Shown here piece after piece: positions 22,283 through 30,004 of a stretch of 33,412 bases of DNA (position 1 is its first letter; each line of letters begins with the position of its first letter). The notes under the pieces were generated by a model, which was given only the letters and a program-made list of their open reading frames with translations, searched no databases and was not told the origin of the DNA. The stretch comes from BOG-938 sp035524315. GTDB taxonomy: Bacteria; Pseudomonadota; Alphaproteobacteria; Caulobacterales; Caulobacteraceae. The translations under genes were made by a program, and so were the position numbers. The stretch spans positions 1 to 33,412 of the forward strand of contig DATKPD010000047.1 of NCBI GenBank assembly GCA_035524315.1, in the 5' to 3' direction.

Positions 22283-22774
22283 ATGGGCTGGACCGACGAA
22301 CGGGTCGAGATGTTGAAGAAGCTGTGGCTGGACGGCCTTAGCGCCAGTCAGATCGCCAAGCAGCTTGGGGGCGTGACGCGCAACGCCGTGATCGGCAAGG
22401 TGCATCGCCTGGGCCTGTCGGGCCGGGCCACGCCCTCGCAACCGCAGCGGCCGGTGTTCAAGGCGCCCCGTCCGGCGCGCCCCGCCGTCGCGGCTCCCCG
22501 ACGCGCGCCGAGCGAGGCTCCGTCTCTGCCGGTGACGGTGACCCCGACCTTCTACGCTGAGGAGCCGGGCTCGGCCACGGTGCTGACGCTGGGCGCGCAC
22601 ATGTGCAAATGGCCGATCGGCGATCCCTCGACGGACGGGTTCACCTTCTGCGGTCGCCGCAGCAGCGACGGCCCCTACTGCGTCGAGCACGCCCGGGTGG
22701 CCTATCAGCCGCAGCAGAAGAAGGGCCGCGCCTCGGCCTCCGATCTGGCCCGCTCGCTGCGCCGCTACATCTAG
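22283..22774 (+). CDS. gcrA: GcrA cell-cycle regulator
   Basis: 163 residues. The N-terminal helix-turn-helix (1-48: WTDERVEMLKKLW, SASQIAKQLGG, TRNAVIGKVHRLGLSGR) is the GcrA signature. After a Pro/Ala-rich linker comes the sigma-70-interacting C-terminal domain with a conserved Cys pattern (CKWPIGDPS, FCGRR, YCVEHARVAY). GcrA binds sigma-70 RNA polymerase and acts at promoters carrying GANTC sites methylated by CcrM, driving S-phase genes including ctrA. ATG 22283 is decided by TTGGAGG 5 bases upstream and by the family N-terminus; an open frame extends back to 22211. It is convergent with the methyltransferase gene at 22796. Confidence 0.96.
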   Translation: MGWTDERVEMLKKLWLDGLSASQIAKQLGGVTRNAVIGKVHRLGLSGRATPSQPQRPVFKAPRPARPAVAAPRRAPSEAPSLPVTVTPTFYAEEPGSATVLTLGAHMCKWPIGDPSTDGFTFCGRRSSDGPYCVEHARVAYQPQQKKGRASASDLARSLRRYI

Positions 22775-22795
22775 CTTGCGACATTCAGATCCGGG

Positions 22796-24034
22796 TCAGG
22801 CCTTGCTCAGGCTGACCTGGATCACGTCGCAGCGGCCGGTCCGGAAACCGGCTTCGCAATAGCTGAGATAGAACAGCCACAACCGGCGGAAGCGCTCGTC
22901 GAAGCCCAGGTCGGTGATGGCGCGCCAGGCCGCCTGGAACCGGTCGGCCCACTGGGCCAGGGTTCGGGCGTAGTCCTCGCCGTATCGCGCCGCCGAGCGC
23001 CAGACCAGGCCCGCCTGGTCGACCTCCTGCATCAGCCGGCTTTCCGACGGCAGCATGCCGCCGGGAAACACGTACTTCTGGATGAAGTCGGTGTTGCGCC
23101 GGTAGTGGCTGAACAGCTCGTCCTTGATGGTGATGATCTGCAGGCCGGCCATACCGCCCGGCGTCAGCACGTCGGACACTTTGGCGAAATAGTTCGGCCA
23201 ATAGGCCTCGCCCACCGCCTCGAACATCTCGATCGAGGCCACTCGGTCGAAACGGCCTTGGACGTCGCGATAGTCGGTCAGCAGGATCTCGGCCCGCTCC
23301 GCCAAGCCCTGCTCGAACACCCGCTTCCGGGCGTACTCGTGCTGCGCCTTCGATATGGTGATGCCGGTGTAGCGCGCGCCGACATGGCCCGCGACGTGTT
23401 CGGCGAACCCGCCCCAGCCGCAACCGATCTCCAGCACATGGTGATCCGGCGTGATATCGATCGAGCGCGCCAGGGCGGCGTACTTGGCCTCTTGGGCCGC
23501 CTGCAACGACGCGCCTGGCGAAGAGAACACCGCCGAGGAATAGGTCATGCTGGGGTCGAGCCAGGCGCCGTAGAAGGCCTCGCCCAGGTCGTAGTGGGCG
23601 TGGATGTTGCGGCGTGAGCCGGCCCGGGTGTTGCGTCGCTTGCTGTGCAGCAGGCCGTTGACCAGCCGCATCAGGGGCTGGCCGTCGACCAATTGCTGCA
23701 GCCGGTCGAAATTGAGCGAGAACACCTCGAGCAATTGGGCAAGGTCAGGGGTGTCCCACTCCCCGGCCATGTAGCCCTCGGCGAACCCGATGGCGCCCGA
23801 GGCGAACACCCGGCGCATGAAACGGAAATGCCGGACCGACAAGCGCGCTTCAGGGCCGGGCTCGGCGCCGTGCAGGCGCAGCGACTGGCCCGAAGGCAGC
23901 ACAAATTCAAGCGCGCCGAACTCCCAATTGCGCGCCAGCAGCCCCGCGGCCGCGCGGAACACCGGCGGGGTCTGGCGCAGGACCGCCTGGCTGGCTGCGT
24001 CGAGCGTGGCGTGGCTCATCACATGAGGCCCCAT
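22796..24034 (-). CDS. Cyclopropane-fatty-acid-synthase-like phospholipid methyltransferase (B copy)
   Basis: 412 residues with the full Cfa layout: an N-terminal lipid-binding domain (about 20-130), HYDLGEAFYGAWLD (147-160) and the SAM motif LEIGCGWGGF (201-210). Against E. coli Cfa, the bicarbonate-site Glu (E272 in MFEAVG) and Tyr (Y355) are kept. The Cys of YSC is Ser (S167), and the His of LLHTI is Ile (I301 in QIITI). That favours methyl-branch formation by a different proton loss over cyclopropane closure, as in UfaM-type enzymes (inference). The start ATG 24034 shares one base with the stop of the preceding gene (TGATG), so it is the last gene of the sigma-factor operon. Confidence 0.88.
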   Translation of the reverse strand: MGPHVMSHATLDAASQAVLRQTPPVFRAAAGLLARNWEFGALEFVLPSGQSLRLHGAEPGPEARLSVRHFRFMRRVFASGAIGFAEGYMAGEWDTPDLAQLLEVFSLNFDRLQQLVDGQPLMRLVNGLLHSKRRNTRAGSRRNIHAHYDLGEAFYGAWLDPSMTYSSAVFSSPGASLQAAQEAKYAALARSIDITPDHHVLEIGCGWGGFAEHVAGHVGARYTGITISKAQHEYARKRVFEQGLAERAEILLTDYRDVQGRFDRVASIEMFEAVGEAYWPNYFAKVSDVLTPGGMAGLQIITIKDELFSHYRRNTDFIQKYVFPGGMLPSESRLMQEVDQAGLVWRSAARYGEDYARTLAQWADRFQAAWRAITDLGFDERFRRLWLFYLSYCEAGFRTGRCDVIQVSLSKA

Positions 24035-24447
24035 CAGCGACCGCCCCGGCCCAGCGCCTGGGCGGCGAAAAACCCGCCGGCCGAGGCGACGGCGCTGACC
24101 GTCACGCCCCAGGCCAAGTCGGCCAGGGTGATCTTGAGCGACCACAGGCGCAAGGTGGCCTGGTTGGTCAGGTCGTAAGTGGCGTAGGCGAACAGACCCA
24201 GCAAGGCGCCCGACAGCGCGGCGGTCTGCCACTCGCCCCTGGCCAAGGCCGGACGCACCGCGAACCCGACCAGGCCGGCGATGTAGATGGCGTAGAACGC
24301 AAGGGCCGCGCCGATGTCGATCTTGTCCGACAGCAGAGGCCCCAGCACCGGCCGATAGAGGCGTGCGTTCATCAGCGTCAGCCAACAGGCGTCCATGGTG
24401 AGAAACACCACCGCCGTCGCGCCATAGGCGATCACGAGCTTGAGCAT
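24034..24447 (-). CDS. DUF2177-family membrane protein
   Basis: 137 residues with four hydrophobic helices (about 2-24, 47-66, 78-95 and 108-128). It contains TMDACWLTLMNARLYRP near the start and AYATYDLTNQATLRLW, signatures of DUF2177. The function is unknown, but relatives are often encoded beside CFA-like methyltransferases and ECF sigma factors, consistent with a membrane part in lipid modification. It lies 4 bases after one methyltransferase gene and overlaps the next. The start is ATG 24447; a longer open frame to 24582 runs inside the upstream gene. Confidence 0.87.
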   Translation of the reverse strand: MLKLVIAYGATAVVFLTMDACWLTLMNARLYRPVLGPLLSDKIDIGAALAFYAIYIAGLVGFAVRPALARGEWQTAALSGALLGLFAYATYDLTNQATLRLWSLKITLADLAWGVTVSAVASAGGFFAAQALGRGGR

Positions 24448-24451
24448 GTCG

Positions 24452-25489
24452 TCAGGCCTCCATCGGACGAAGCAGATAGTGGCTGACGCCCCACACCTGA
24501 CCGCCCGCATGGCCGAACAGGCCCGAGACAGACAGGAAGAACAGTCGCCAGCGCCGCGCCCATAGCGCCGCCTCGCCGCCATAGACCTGTTTCAGCACCC
24601 GGTCGATCTGGGCGCGGTTGCGGTCGAAATTGGCCAGCCAATGCTCCGCGGTACGGCGATAGTGCTCGCCGCCCCAGCGCCAGTCCTGCTCCACCTCGAA
24701 GATGTCGCCGAACTGGTGCACCAAGCCATGGCTGGGCATGACGCCCCCGGTGAAGAAGTAGCGCGCGATCCAGTCGGACGGATCGTTGGCGTCAAAGCGG
24801 TAGGGCGTGTCGCGGTGAGTGAACACGTGCAGGAACAGCCGCCCGTCGGGTTTAAGCCAACCCTTGGCGCGCGCGAGCAGCGCCGGCCAGTTGGCCATAT
24901 GCTCGAACATCTCCACCGACACGATTCGGTCGAACGGCTGGTCCGCCGGGGGCGCGAACCGGTTCATGTCGGCGGTGATCACGCGCAGATTGTTCAGGCC
25001 GAGCGCCTTGGCCCGCCCCTCGATGAAGGCGCGCTGCGAGACGGAGTTGGACACCGACACGATGCGCGAGCGGGGATAATGCTCGGCCATCCACAACGAT
25101 AGCGAGCCCCAGCCGCAACCCAGCTCCAGCACATCCTGGCCGTCCACCAGGGCGGCGTGGCCGCAGGTGGCCTCCAGGGCGTTGCGCTCGGCGTCGGCCA
25201 GGGTGTCGTCCGCCGCCACATAGAGGCACGAGGAATATTTGCGACGCGGACCCAACACCAAACTGAAGAAGGCCGCCGGCAGCTCATAGTGCTGTTCGTT
25301 GGCCTCGCGGGTGTTCTCCGCGATCGGGCGGGCGGCCATCTGCCGGGCGAACGTCCGCTCCACGTCGTCTCGCGCCTGGGCCAGCCGACGGCGGGCGGCG
25401 CCGACCAGGACATCGATGCCCAATCGGGTCACCAGGTCGGGCGCGGGCGCCCGTTCGAACAGGTCTATGGCGCTGGCAAGGGCGGTCAT
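24452..25489 (-). CDS. CFA-like SAM-dependent methyltransferase (A copy)
   Basis: 345 residues, shorter than Cfa because the N-terminal lipid-binding domain is replaced by about 60 helical residues. It has NEQHYELPAAFFSLVLG (64-80), YSSCLY (85-90), the SAM motif LELGCGWGSL (121-130) and SVEMFEHMANW (191-201). Unlike the B copy it keeps the His (H221 in LFLHVFTH), plus E196 and Y277. It resembles the coclaurine N-methyltransferase-like branch of the CFA superfamily. A second methylation step in fatty-acid modification is plausible (inference). ATG 25489 is the natural start; the open frame extends on to 25894 across the DUF1295 gene in another frame. Third gene after chrR-DUF1295 with a 38-base gap. 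Confidence 0.85.
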   Translation of the reverse strand: MTALASAIDLFERAPAPDLVTRLGIDVLVGAARRRLAQARDDVERTFARQMAARPIAENTREANEQHYELPAAFFSLVLGPRRKYSSCLYVAADDTLADAERNALEATCGHAALVDGQDVLELGCGWGSLSLWMAEHYPRSRIVSVSNSVSQRAFIEGRAKALGLNNLRVITADMNRFAPPADQPFDRIVSVEMFEHMANWPALLARAKGWLKPDGRLFLHVFTHRDTPYRFDANDPSDWIARYFFTGGVMPSHGLVHQFGDIFEVEQDWRWGGEHYRRTAEHWLANFDRNRAQIDRVLKQVYGGEAALWARRWRLFFLSVSGLFGHAGGQVWGVSHYLLRPMEA

Positions 25490-25527
25490 CAGGCACACTC
25501 CCGGTTCGTCGTCCGTTATCAGACGAT

Positions 25528-26331
25528 CTAGGTGGGATGCTTCCTCGGCGGAGCCGGAAAGAACCGAGAAACGCGCGCCCGATAGTCCGCGAAGGCCTGG
25601 CCACGGCTTTTCGCCAAGTGGGCCTCCAAGGGCGGAACGCCGGTGCCCCGGTCCAGCACCAGAAACATCAGGACCGGAGCGACCCATGTCGCCCAGCCCC
25701 AAGCATATACGGCCGAGGATGGCCAGGCGATCACCGGATAGGCCAGCCAGCCGAGCCATTCGAAGAAATAGTTGGGATGGCGCGACCACGCCCACAGCCC
25801 TCGGTCGCAGATCCGCCCGTGAGAGGCCGGATCGGCCTTGAACCGGCGCAGCTGATCGTCGGCCAGGGCCTCGCCGCCGACCGCCAGCAGCCACAGGGCG
25901 GCGCCGGCGAGATCGGTGAGACCCAGGCCGGGGCGAGGGTTGCGCGCCGCCAGCATGATCGATACCGCAAGGATAAGGCCTACCGGCGCCTGGATGAGAA
26001 CGAAGCCCGCCAGCCTGGCCTGAAAGTCGCCGCCCCAGTCCTCGCGCATCTCGACGTAGCGCCGATCCTCAGGCCCGGTCGCCACGCGCCAGGCGACGAA
26101 CAGCCCCAGGCGCAGCGACCACACGGCCGCCATCGACGCGACCAGCGCCTGGCGCGCGAACGGGGCGTCGCCCTTGGGAAAAAGGGCCAGGGCCGCGCCG
26201 GCGACGCCGACGCCGAGAGTCCAGAACACGTCGACCCAGCCCACGTTGCGGGTGAACCGCTGAACGATCCAGGCGCAGCTCATCGTCGCCAGAAGAAACA
26301 AACCGGCGAGGACCAGGTCGGGGATCGGCAT
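25528..26331 (-). CDS. DUF1295 membrane protein, steroid 5-alpha-reductase-like fold
   Basis: 267 residues with about seven hydrophobic helices. Signature segments are RNVGWVDVFWTLG (28-40), RYVEMREDWG and, near the C-terminus, GLWAWSRHPNYFFEWLGW, the NADPH/SAM-binding-like motif shared with 5-alpha-reductases and isoprenylcysteine methyltransferases. It probably modifies a lipid in the membrane; the substrate is not known. It starts 3 bases after the chrR stop, which makes co-transcription with the sigma factor nearly certain and places it in the same response. Confidence 0.88.
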   Translation of the reverse strand: MPIPDLVLAGLFLLATMSCAWIVQRFTRNVGWVDVFWTLGVGVAGAALALFPKGDAPFARQALVASMAAVWSLRLGLFVAWRVATGPEDRRYVEMREDWGGDFQARLAGFVLIQAPVGLILAVSIMLAARNPRPGLGLTDLAGAALWLLAVGGEALADDQLRRFKADPASHGRICDRGLWAWSRHPNYFFEWLGWLAYPVIAWPSSAVYAWGWATWVAPVLMFLVLDRGTGVPPLEAHLAKSRGQAFADYRARVSRFFPAPPRKHPT

Positions 26332-26334
26332 GGG

Positions 26335-26985
26335 TTAGACCTGCAGGTAGGGCTGGAGCAGGCGCCCGAGGCCGCGCACCTCGACGCTGCCCTCGGCGGT
26401 GATCAGGCACAGACATGCCTGGTCGCCCTCAACCATCGGCCGGTGCTCGACCTCGCTATCGCACTCGATGAAATCCCCGGCGCAATAGACGCCGGTTTCG
26501 TCGCGAAAGGCGCCGGTGAGAACGGTGGTCAGCTCCGCCCCCTTGTGGCCGTGCTCCAGCAGGCCTTGGCCGGGCGCGGCGTGCAGCAGATAGGTGCGCC
26601 AACCGTCGGGCTTGTTGGAATGAACGTGCGCAACCCACAGGTTGGGCGCCACGAACCGGCGCGGACCGATCCGGCGCCCCTGGAGCGCGCGGGGCAGGAC
26701 ATCGATGCCCAGGTCCCGGCGATCGGAGGCCGGCTCAGCCCGCCGCGTCGCCGGAGCGGGCCGCTCGATGCGCGCCATGATCTGGTCCAGCGCGAGACCG
26801 TCCATGGCCGCATCGTCCAGGGCGTCCAGAAGGCTCCCGCCGACCGCCTCCATCGCCGCCACCGCGGCGCGGCATTGAGCGCAATGCTCCAGATGCATGG
26901 CCACGCCAAGCCCCGGTCCATCGGCCAGGGCGCCGGAGGCATAGGCCGTCAGGATCAGTTCCGAAGGATGATGTTGAAGGGTCAT
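26335..26985 (-). CDS. chrR: Zinc-binding anti-sigma factor ChrR (cupin)
   Basis: 216 residues. The N-terminal zinc anti-sigma domain has H6, H31, C35 and C38 (HLEHCAQC), the same numbering I recall for Rhodobacter sphaeroides ChrR. The C-terminal cupin has metal ligands H145 and H147 (HGHKGAE), E151 and H181, followed by C191-x-C193. In Rhodobacter this protein holds RpoE inactive and is removed in response to singlet oxygen or organic hydroperoxide, sensed through the cupin. All known key residues are present, so full function is expected. Its start overlaps the rpoE stop by 4 bases. Confidence 0.95.
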   Translation of the reverse strand: MTLQHHPSELILTAYASGALADGPGLGVAMHLEHCAQCRAAVAAMEAVGGSLLDALDDAAMDGLALDQIMARIERPAPATRRAEPASDRRDLGIDVLPRALQGRRIGPRRFVAPNLWVAHVHSNKPDGWRTYLLHAAPGQGLLEHGHKGAELTTVLTGAFRDETGVYCAGDFIECDSEVEHRPMVEGDQACLCLITAEGSVEVRGLGRLLQPYLQV

Positions 26986-27620
26986 GCCCGATCCTCCAGA
27001 GCCGCGCGCAGCCGCGCCATGGCCAGGCGAAGACGCGACTTGACGGTGCCGAGCGGCAGCCCGAGTTGCAGGGAAATCTCCGAATGCGGCTTGTCGGAGA
27101 AGAACGACAGCCGGATCACCTCGGCCTGCTCCTCCGGCAGGGACCGCAGCGCGATGCGCAGTTGGCCCTCGCGCTCTGCGGCGACCACGACCGAGTCGGC
27201 GCTGGCCGCCTCGACCGGGCGCAGCGCCGGATCGTCGAGCAGGTCGTCGGGGCGGCGCTCGCGGCGAAGGGCGTCGATGCGCAGGTTGCGGGCGATGGTG
27301 AAGATCCAGGTCGAGGCGCCGGCCTTGGACGGGTCGAAGTATTCGGCCTTGCGCCACACCGTCAGCAGGGTTTCCTGCGCCAGTTCTTCGGCCTGTTCGG
27401 GCCGGCAGCCCTGTTTGATCAGATAGCTCTTCACCTTGGGCGCGAAGCGGCTGAACAGGGCCGCAAAACTGGCCCGCGAACGCTCGCGAGCGACCGCCAC
27501 GATCAGGGCGCCGGGATCGGCGTTGGCTTGCGCGTCGAGCTCCACCCCCAACCTCATCGGCTGAACGATAAAGGGAAGCGGCCTCCCTTTGGCGACGATC
27601 GCAGGTTCCGGGGCATTCAT
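26982..27620 (-). CDS. rpoE: ECF sigma factor of the RpoE/ChrR (singlet-oxygen) type
   Basis: 212 residues from ATG 27620. Sigma region 2 is FAALFSRFAPKVKSYL through TWIFTIARNLRIDALRR, and region 4 is LPEEQAEVIRLSFF with LPLGTVKSRLRLAMARLR. The DSR-like Pro/Asp linker and pairing with ChrR place it in the ECF11 group. It directs RNA polymerase to TGATCC-N18-TA promoters. One such promoter lies just upstream on the same strand, which implies autoregulation. Its predicted start point falls on the A of ATG 27620, so the mRNA may be leaderless. Homologues are closer in length to a start at 27557 (ATG), which is the alternative. Confidence 0.94.
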   Translation of the reverse strand: MNAPEPAIVAKGRPLPFIVQPMRLGVELDAQANADPGALIVAVARERSRASFAALFSRFAPKVKSYLIKQGCRPEQAEELAQETLLTVWRKAEYFDPSKAGASTWIFTIARNLRIDALRRERRPDDLLDDPALRPVEAASADSVVVAAEREGQLRIALRSLPEEQAEVIRLSFFSDKPHSEISLQLGLPLGTVKSRLRLAMARLRAALEDRA

Positions 27621-27625
27621 AGGCC

Positions 27626-27655
27626 TTAATACGTCGGGCCGATCCGTGCGGATCA
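27626..27655 (-). promoter_or_regulatory. RpoE-type promoter of the rpoE-chrR operon (TGATCC-N18-TATTAA)
   Basis: On the minus strand, TGATCC (27655-27650), an 18-base spacer and TATTAA (27631-27626) match what is known of RpoE/ChrR-controlled promoters. The same architecture occurs on the other strand 43 bases away, which makes chance unlikely. Confidence 0.82.
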
Positions 27656-27697
27656 CTTACGCCTTCGCGGCATGGACGATCCCTGGATATGCTGGGG

Positions 27698-27727
27698 TGA
27701 TCCGTGCCTCCGCCTGGAGCGTAGACG
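27698..27727 (+). promoter_or_regulatory. RpoE-type promoter of the flavin oxidoreductase-DUF1365 operon (TGATCC-N18-TAGACG)
   Basis: TGATCC (27698-27703), an 18-base spacer and TAGACG (27722-27727). The expected start near 27734 gives a leader of about 50 bases before ATG 27784. It mirrors the promoter facing rpoE. Confidence 0.8.
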
Positions 27728-27783
27728 AGGATAAGACCAAGGGCGAGGCCGACCTCTCGCCGCAACGCAAGGCGCCCGCCGTC

Positions 27784-29154
27784 ATGAGACCAGCCCACAC
27801 GGACCGTCCGCTGAGGATCGCGGTGATCGGCGCGGGGATTTCCGGCATGTCCGCGGCGTGGCTGCTCAGTCAGGCCCACGACGTCACGGTGTATGAGGGC
27901 GAGGAGCGGCTGGGCGGACACAGCCATACGGTCGATGCGCCTGCCGGGGGCGACCACGGGGCCGACCCCGTCGATATGGGCTTCATCGTCTACAACGAGC
28001 CGGCCTATCCCAATCTGACCGCCCTGTTCCGCCACCTGAACGTAGAGACCCAGGCTTCGGACATGTCCTTCGCCGTCTCGCTCGACGGCGGGCGATTGGA
28101 ATACGGCGGAAGCGATCTGCGGGGCTGGCTGGCCCAACCGGCCAATCTGCTGAAACCGCGGTTCTGGTCGATGCTGGGCGATTTGGTGCGCTTCTATCGC
28201 CTGGCCTCCAGTCAAGCCTGCGCCCTGGACAACAGCGCCCAGAGCCTGGGCGACTATCTGCGCCAGCATAGGTTCGGCGCGGCCTTCGAGGACGATCACC
28301 TGCTGCCCCAGGCCGCCGCGATCTGGTCGGCGCCGGTCGAGGCGATCCGCGACTATCCGGCCGCGGCCTTCATCCGCTTCTGCCACAATCACGGCCTGCT
28401 CAAGATCGCAGGCCGACCGATCTGGCGCACGGTCAAGGGCGGCAGCCGCACCTATGTCGAAAAACTCACCGCCGCCTACGCCGACCGCGTGCGGTTGGGC
28501 TGTACGGTCAAATCCGTCCGGCGACTGACGAACGGGGTGCAGGTGATCGACGCGCGCGGCGAGACGCGGCTCTACGACCACGTCGTGATCGGGGCCCACG
28601 CCGACCAGGCCTTGCGCATGCTGAGCGACCCGAGCGAGCGGGAGAGCGCCCTGCTCGGCGCGTTTCGATACACCCGCAATCACGCGGTGCTGCACAGCGA
28701 CGCCGGCCTGATGCCCGCGCGGCGCGCGGTATGGTCGAGTTGGAACTACATCGGCGCAGCGCGTGACACGGGCGACCATCGGCGGCGCCTTTGCGTCACC
28801 TACTGGATGAACCGCCTTCAAGGCGTGCCCGAGAGCCGGCCGCTGTTCGTTACGCTCAACCCGACCGACCCGCCGCGTCCAGGTGCCCTGATCCGCAGCG
28901 AGCTCTACGAACACCCGCTGTTCGACGCCGGCGCCATGGCCGCCCAAACCCGTTTGTGGGACCTGCAGGGCGTCAATCGCACCTGGTTCTGTGGGTCTTA
29001 TTTCGGCGCGGGCTTCCACGAGGACGGCCTGCAGGCGGGCCTGGCGGTGGCCGAGCAACTGGGCGGCGTGCGTCGGCCGTGGACGGTGGCCGAGGAATCC
29101 GGGCGCATCCACGTGGGCCCGGCCGCGGGCCCGCCGGCGGAGGCCGCGGCGTGA
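27784..29154 (+). CDS. FAD-dependent oxidoreductase (amine-oxidase/desaturase fold, COG2907 type)
   Basis: 456 residues. The N-terminal dinucleotide-binding motif is IAVIGAGISGMSAAWLL (17-33) followed by VYEGEERLGGHSHTV, the classical FAD-binding start. MGFIVYNEPAYPNL and, at the C-terminus, FCGSYFGAGFHEDGLQAGLAVAE are typical of the COG2907 group. Relatives sit beside ECF sigma factors and CFA-like genes in many proteobacteria. A role as the desaturase or oxidase of a methylated/furan fatty-acid pathway (UfaD/UfaO-like) is inference. ATG 27784 is chosen over an open frame back to 27589 because the latter would run through the promoter. It overlaps the next gene by 3 bases. Confidence 0.9.
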   Translation: MRPAHTDRPLRIAVIGAGISGMSAAWLLSQAHDVTVYEGEERLGGHSHTVDAPAGGDHGADPVDMGFIVYNEPAYPNLTALFRHLNVETQASDMSFAVSLDGGRLEYGGSDLRGWLAQPANLLKPRFWSMLGDLVRFYRLASSQACALDNSAQSLGDYLRQHRFGAAFEDDHLLPQAAAIWSAPVEAIRDYPAAAFIRFCHNHGLLKIAGRPIWRTVKGGSRTYVEKLTAAYADRVRLGCTVKSVRRLTNGVQVIDARGETRLYDHVVIGAHADQALRMLSDPSERESALLGAFRYTRNHAVLHSDAGLMPARRAVWSSWNYIGAARDTGDHRRRLCVTYWMNRLQGVPESRPLFVTLNPTDPPRPGALIRSELYEHPLFDAGAMAAQTRLWDLQGVNRTWFCGSYFGAGFHEDGLQAGLAVAEQLGGVRRPWTVAEESGRIHVGPAAGPPAEAAA

Positions 29155-29933
29155 GTGCGCCAGCGTTCGTCTCGGGCCTGTACGCCGGGGTGGTCGGCCA
29201 CGTCCGCCTGCGCCCCGTGCGCCACGCCCTGCGCTACCGGGTGTTCATGCTGCTGCTGGACCTCGATGAACTGGACCGGCTGGACCGAGATCTGGCCCTG
29301 CTCAAGATCAATCGGCCGGGCCTGCTCAGCCTTTACGAGCGCGATCACCTCGACGGCGGGCCGGCGCTGAAGGCGCGGGTGCGGGCCGTGTTGGTTGACG
29401 CCGGCCTGCCGGCCGACGGCCGGATCCAGCTGATGTGCATGCCGCGTGTGCTGGGTTTCGTGTTCAACCCGATCAGCCTGTATTTCTGCCACGACGCCGA
29501 GGACCGGCTCGCCGCCATGTTGTACGAGGTCAACAACACCTTCGGCCAGCGCCACAGCTATCTGATTCCGGTGGCGGCCGACGGCACCCTCGTGGTCGAG
29601 CAGGATTGCGACAAGCGTCTGTTCGTCTCGCCGTTTATGGGCATGGACATGCGCTACCGCTTCCGCATCGAGCCGCCGCGCGAGACGGTGCGGGTAAAGA
29701 TCGACGGCGACGACGCGGACGGCCCCCTGATCGTGGCCAGCTTCATTGGCCGCCGTCGGGAGCTGAGCGATCGCGCCATCGTGGCGGCCCTGCTTGGTCA
29801 TCCGTTGCTGACGCTGATGGTGGTGGCGGGCATCCATTGGGAAGCGCTCAAGCTTTTGATCAAGGGCGTGCGCCTGAGGCCACGGCCCGCGGCGCCGCCC
29901 GAGCCCGTGACGGTGGTCCACAAGGCGGCGTGA
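29151..29933 (+). CDS. DUF1365 family protein
   Basis: 260 residues from GTG 29151. Family signatures are VGHVRLRPVRHALRYRVFMLLLDLDEL (in pieces at about 14-40), VLGFVFNPISLYFCHD, ALYEVNNTFGQRH-type sequence at about 124-134 and KRLFVSPFMGMDMRYRF. The molecular function of DUF1365 is unknown. It is nearly always encoded next to the COG2907 flavoprotein and a CFA-like methyltransferase, so it is probably part of the same lipid pathway. The start overlaps the flavoprotein stop (GTGA), indicating coupled translation. Homology begins at this start; the longer open frame to 28791 is out of frame with the flavoprotein and has no support. Confidence 0.9.
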   Translation: MSAPAFVSGLYAGVVGHVRLRPVRHALRYRVFMLLLDLDELDRLDRDLALLKINRPGLLSLYERDHLDGGPALKARVRAVLVDAGLPADGRIQLMCMPRVLGFVFNPISLYFCHDAEDRLAAMLYEVNNTFGQRHSYLIPVAADGTLVVEQDCDKRLFVSPFMGMDMRYRFRIEPPRETVRVKIDGDDADGPLIVASFIGRRRELSDRAIVAALLGHPLLTLMVVAGIHWEALKLLIKGVRLRPRPAAPPEPVTVVHKAA

Positions 29934-30004
29934 TTTTAGGCAAAAGCGCCGAAGCGCGCACATTGCGCTAGGCGCGAGCGCCCACACGCGCCAGCTTGAC
30001 GGTG

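Noticed and set aside
22796..24385. Longer start for the B methyltransferase
   Set aside because: The extra 117 codons lie within the DUF2177 gene in another frame. The TGATG overlap at 24034 gives a natural start.
26335..29112. 925-codon minus-strand open frame
   Set aside because: Only its last 217 codons are real (chrR). The rest is antisense to the flavoprotein and out of frame with rpoE, and it crosses both sigma-factor promoters.
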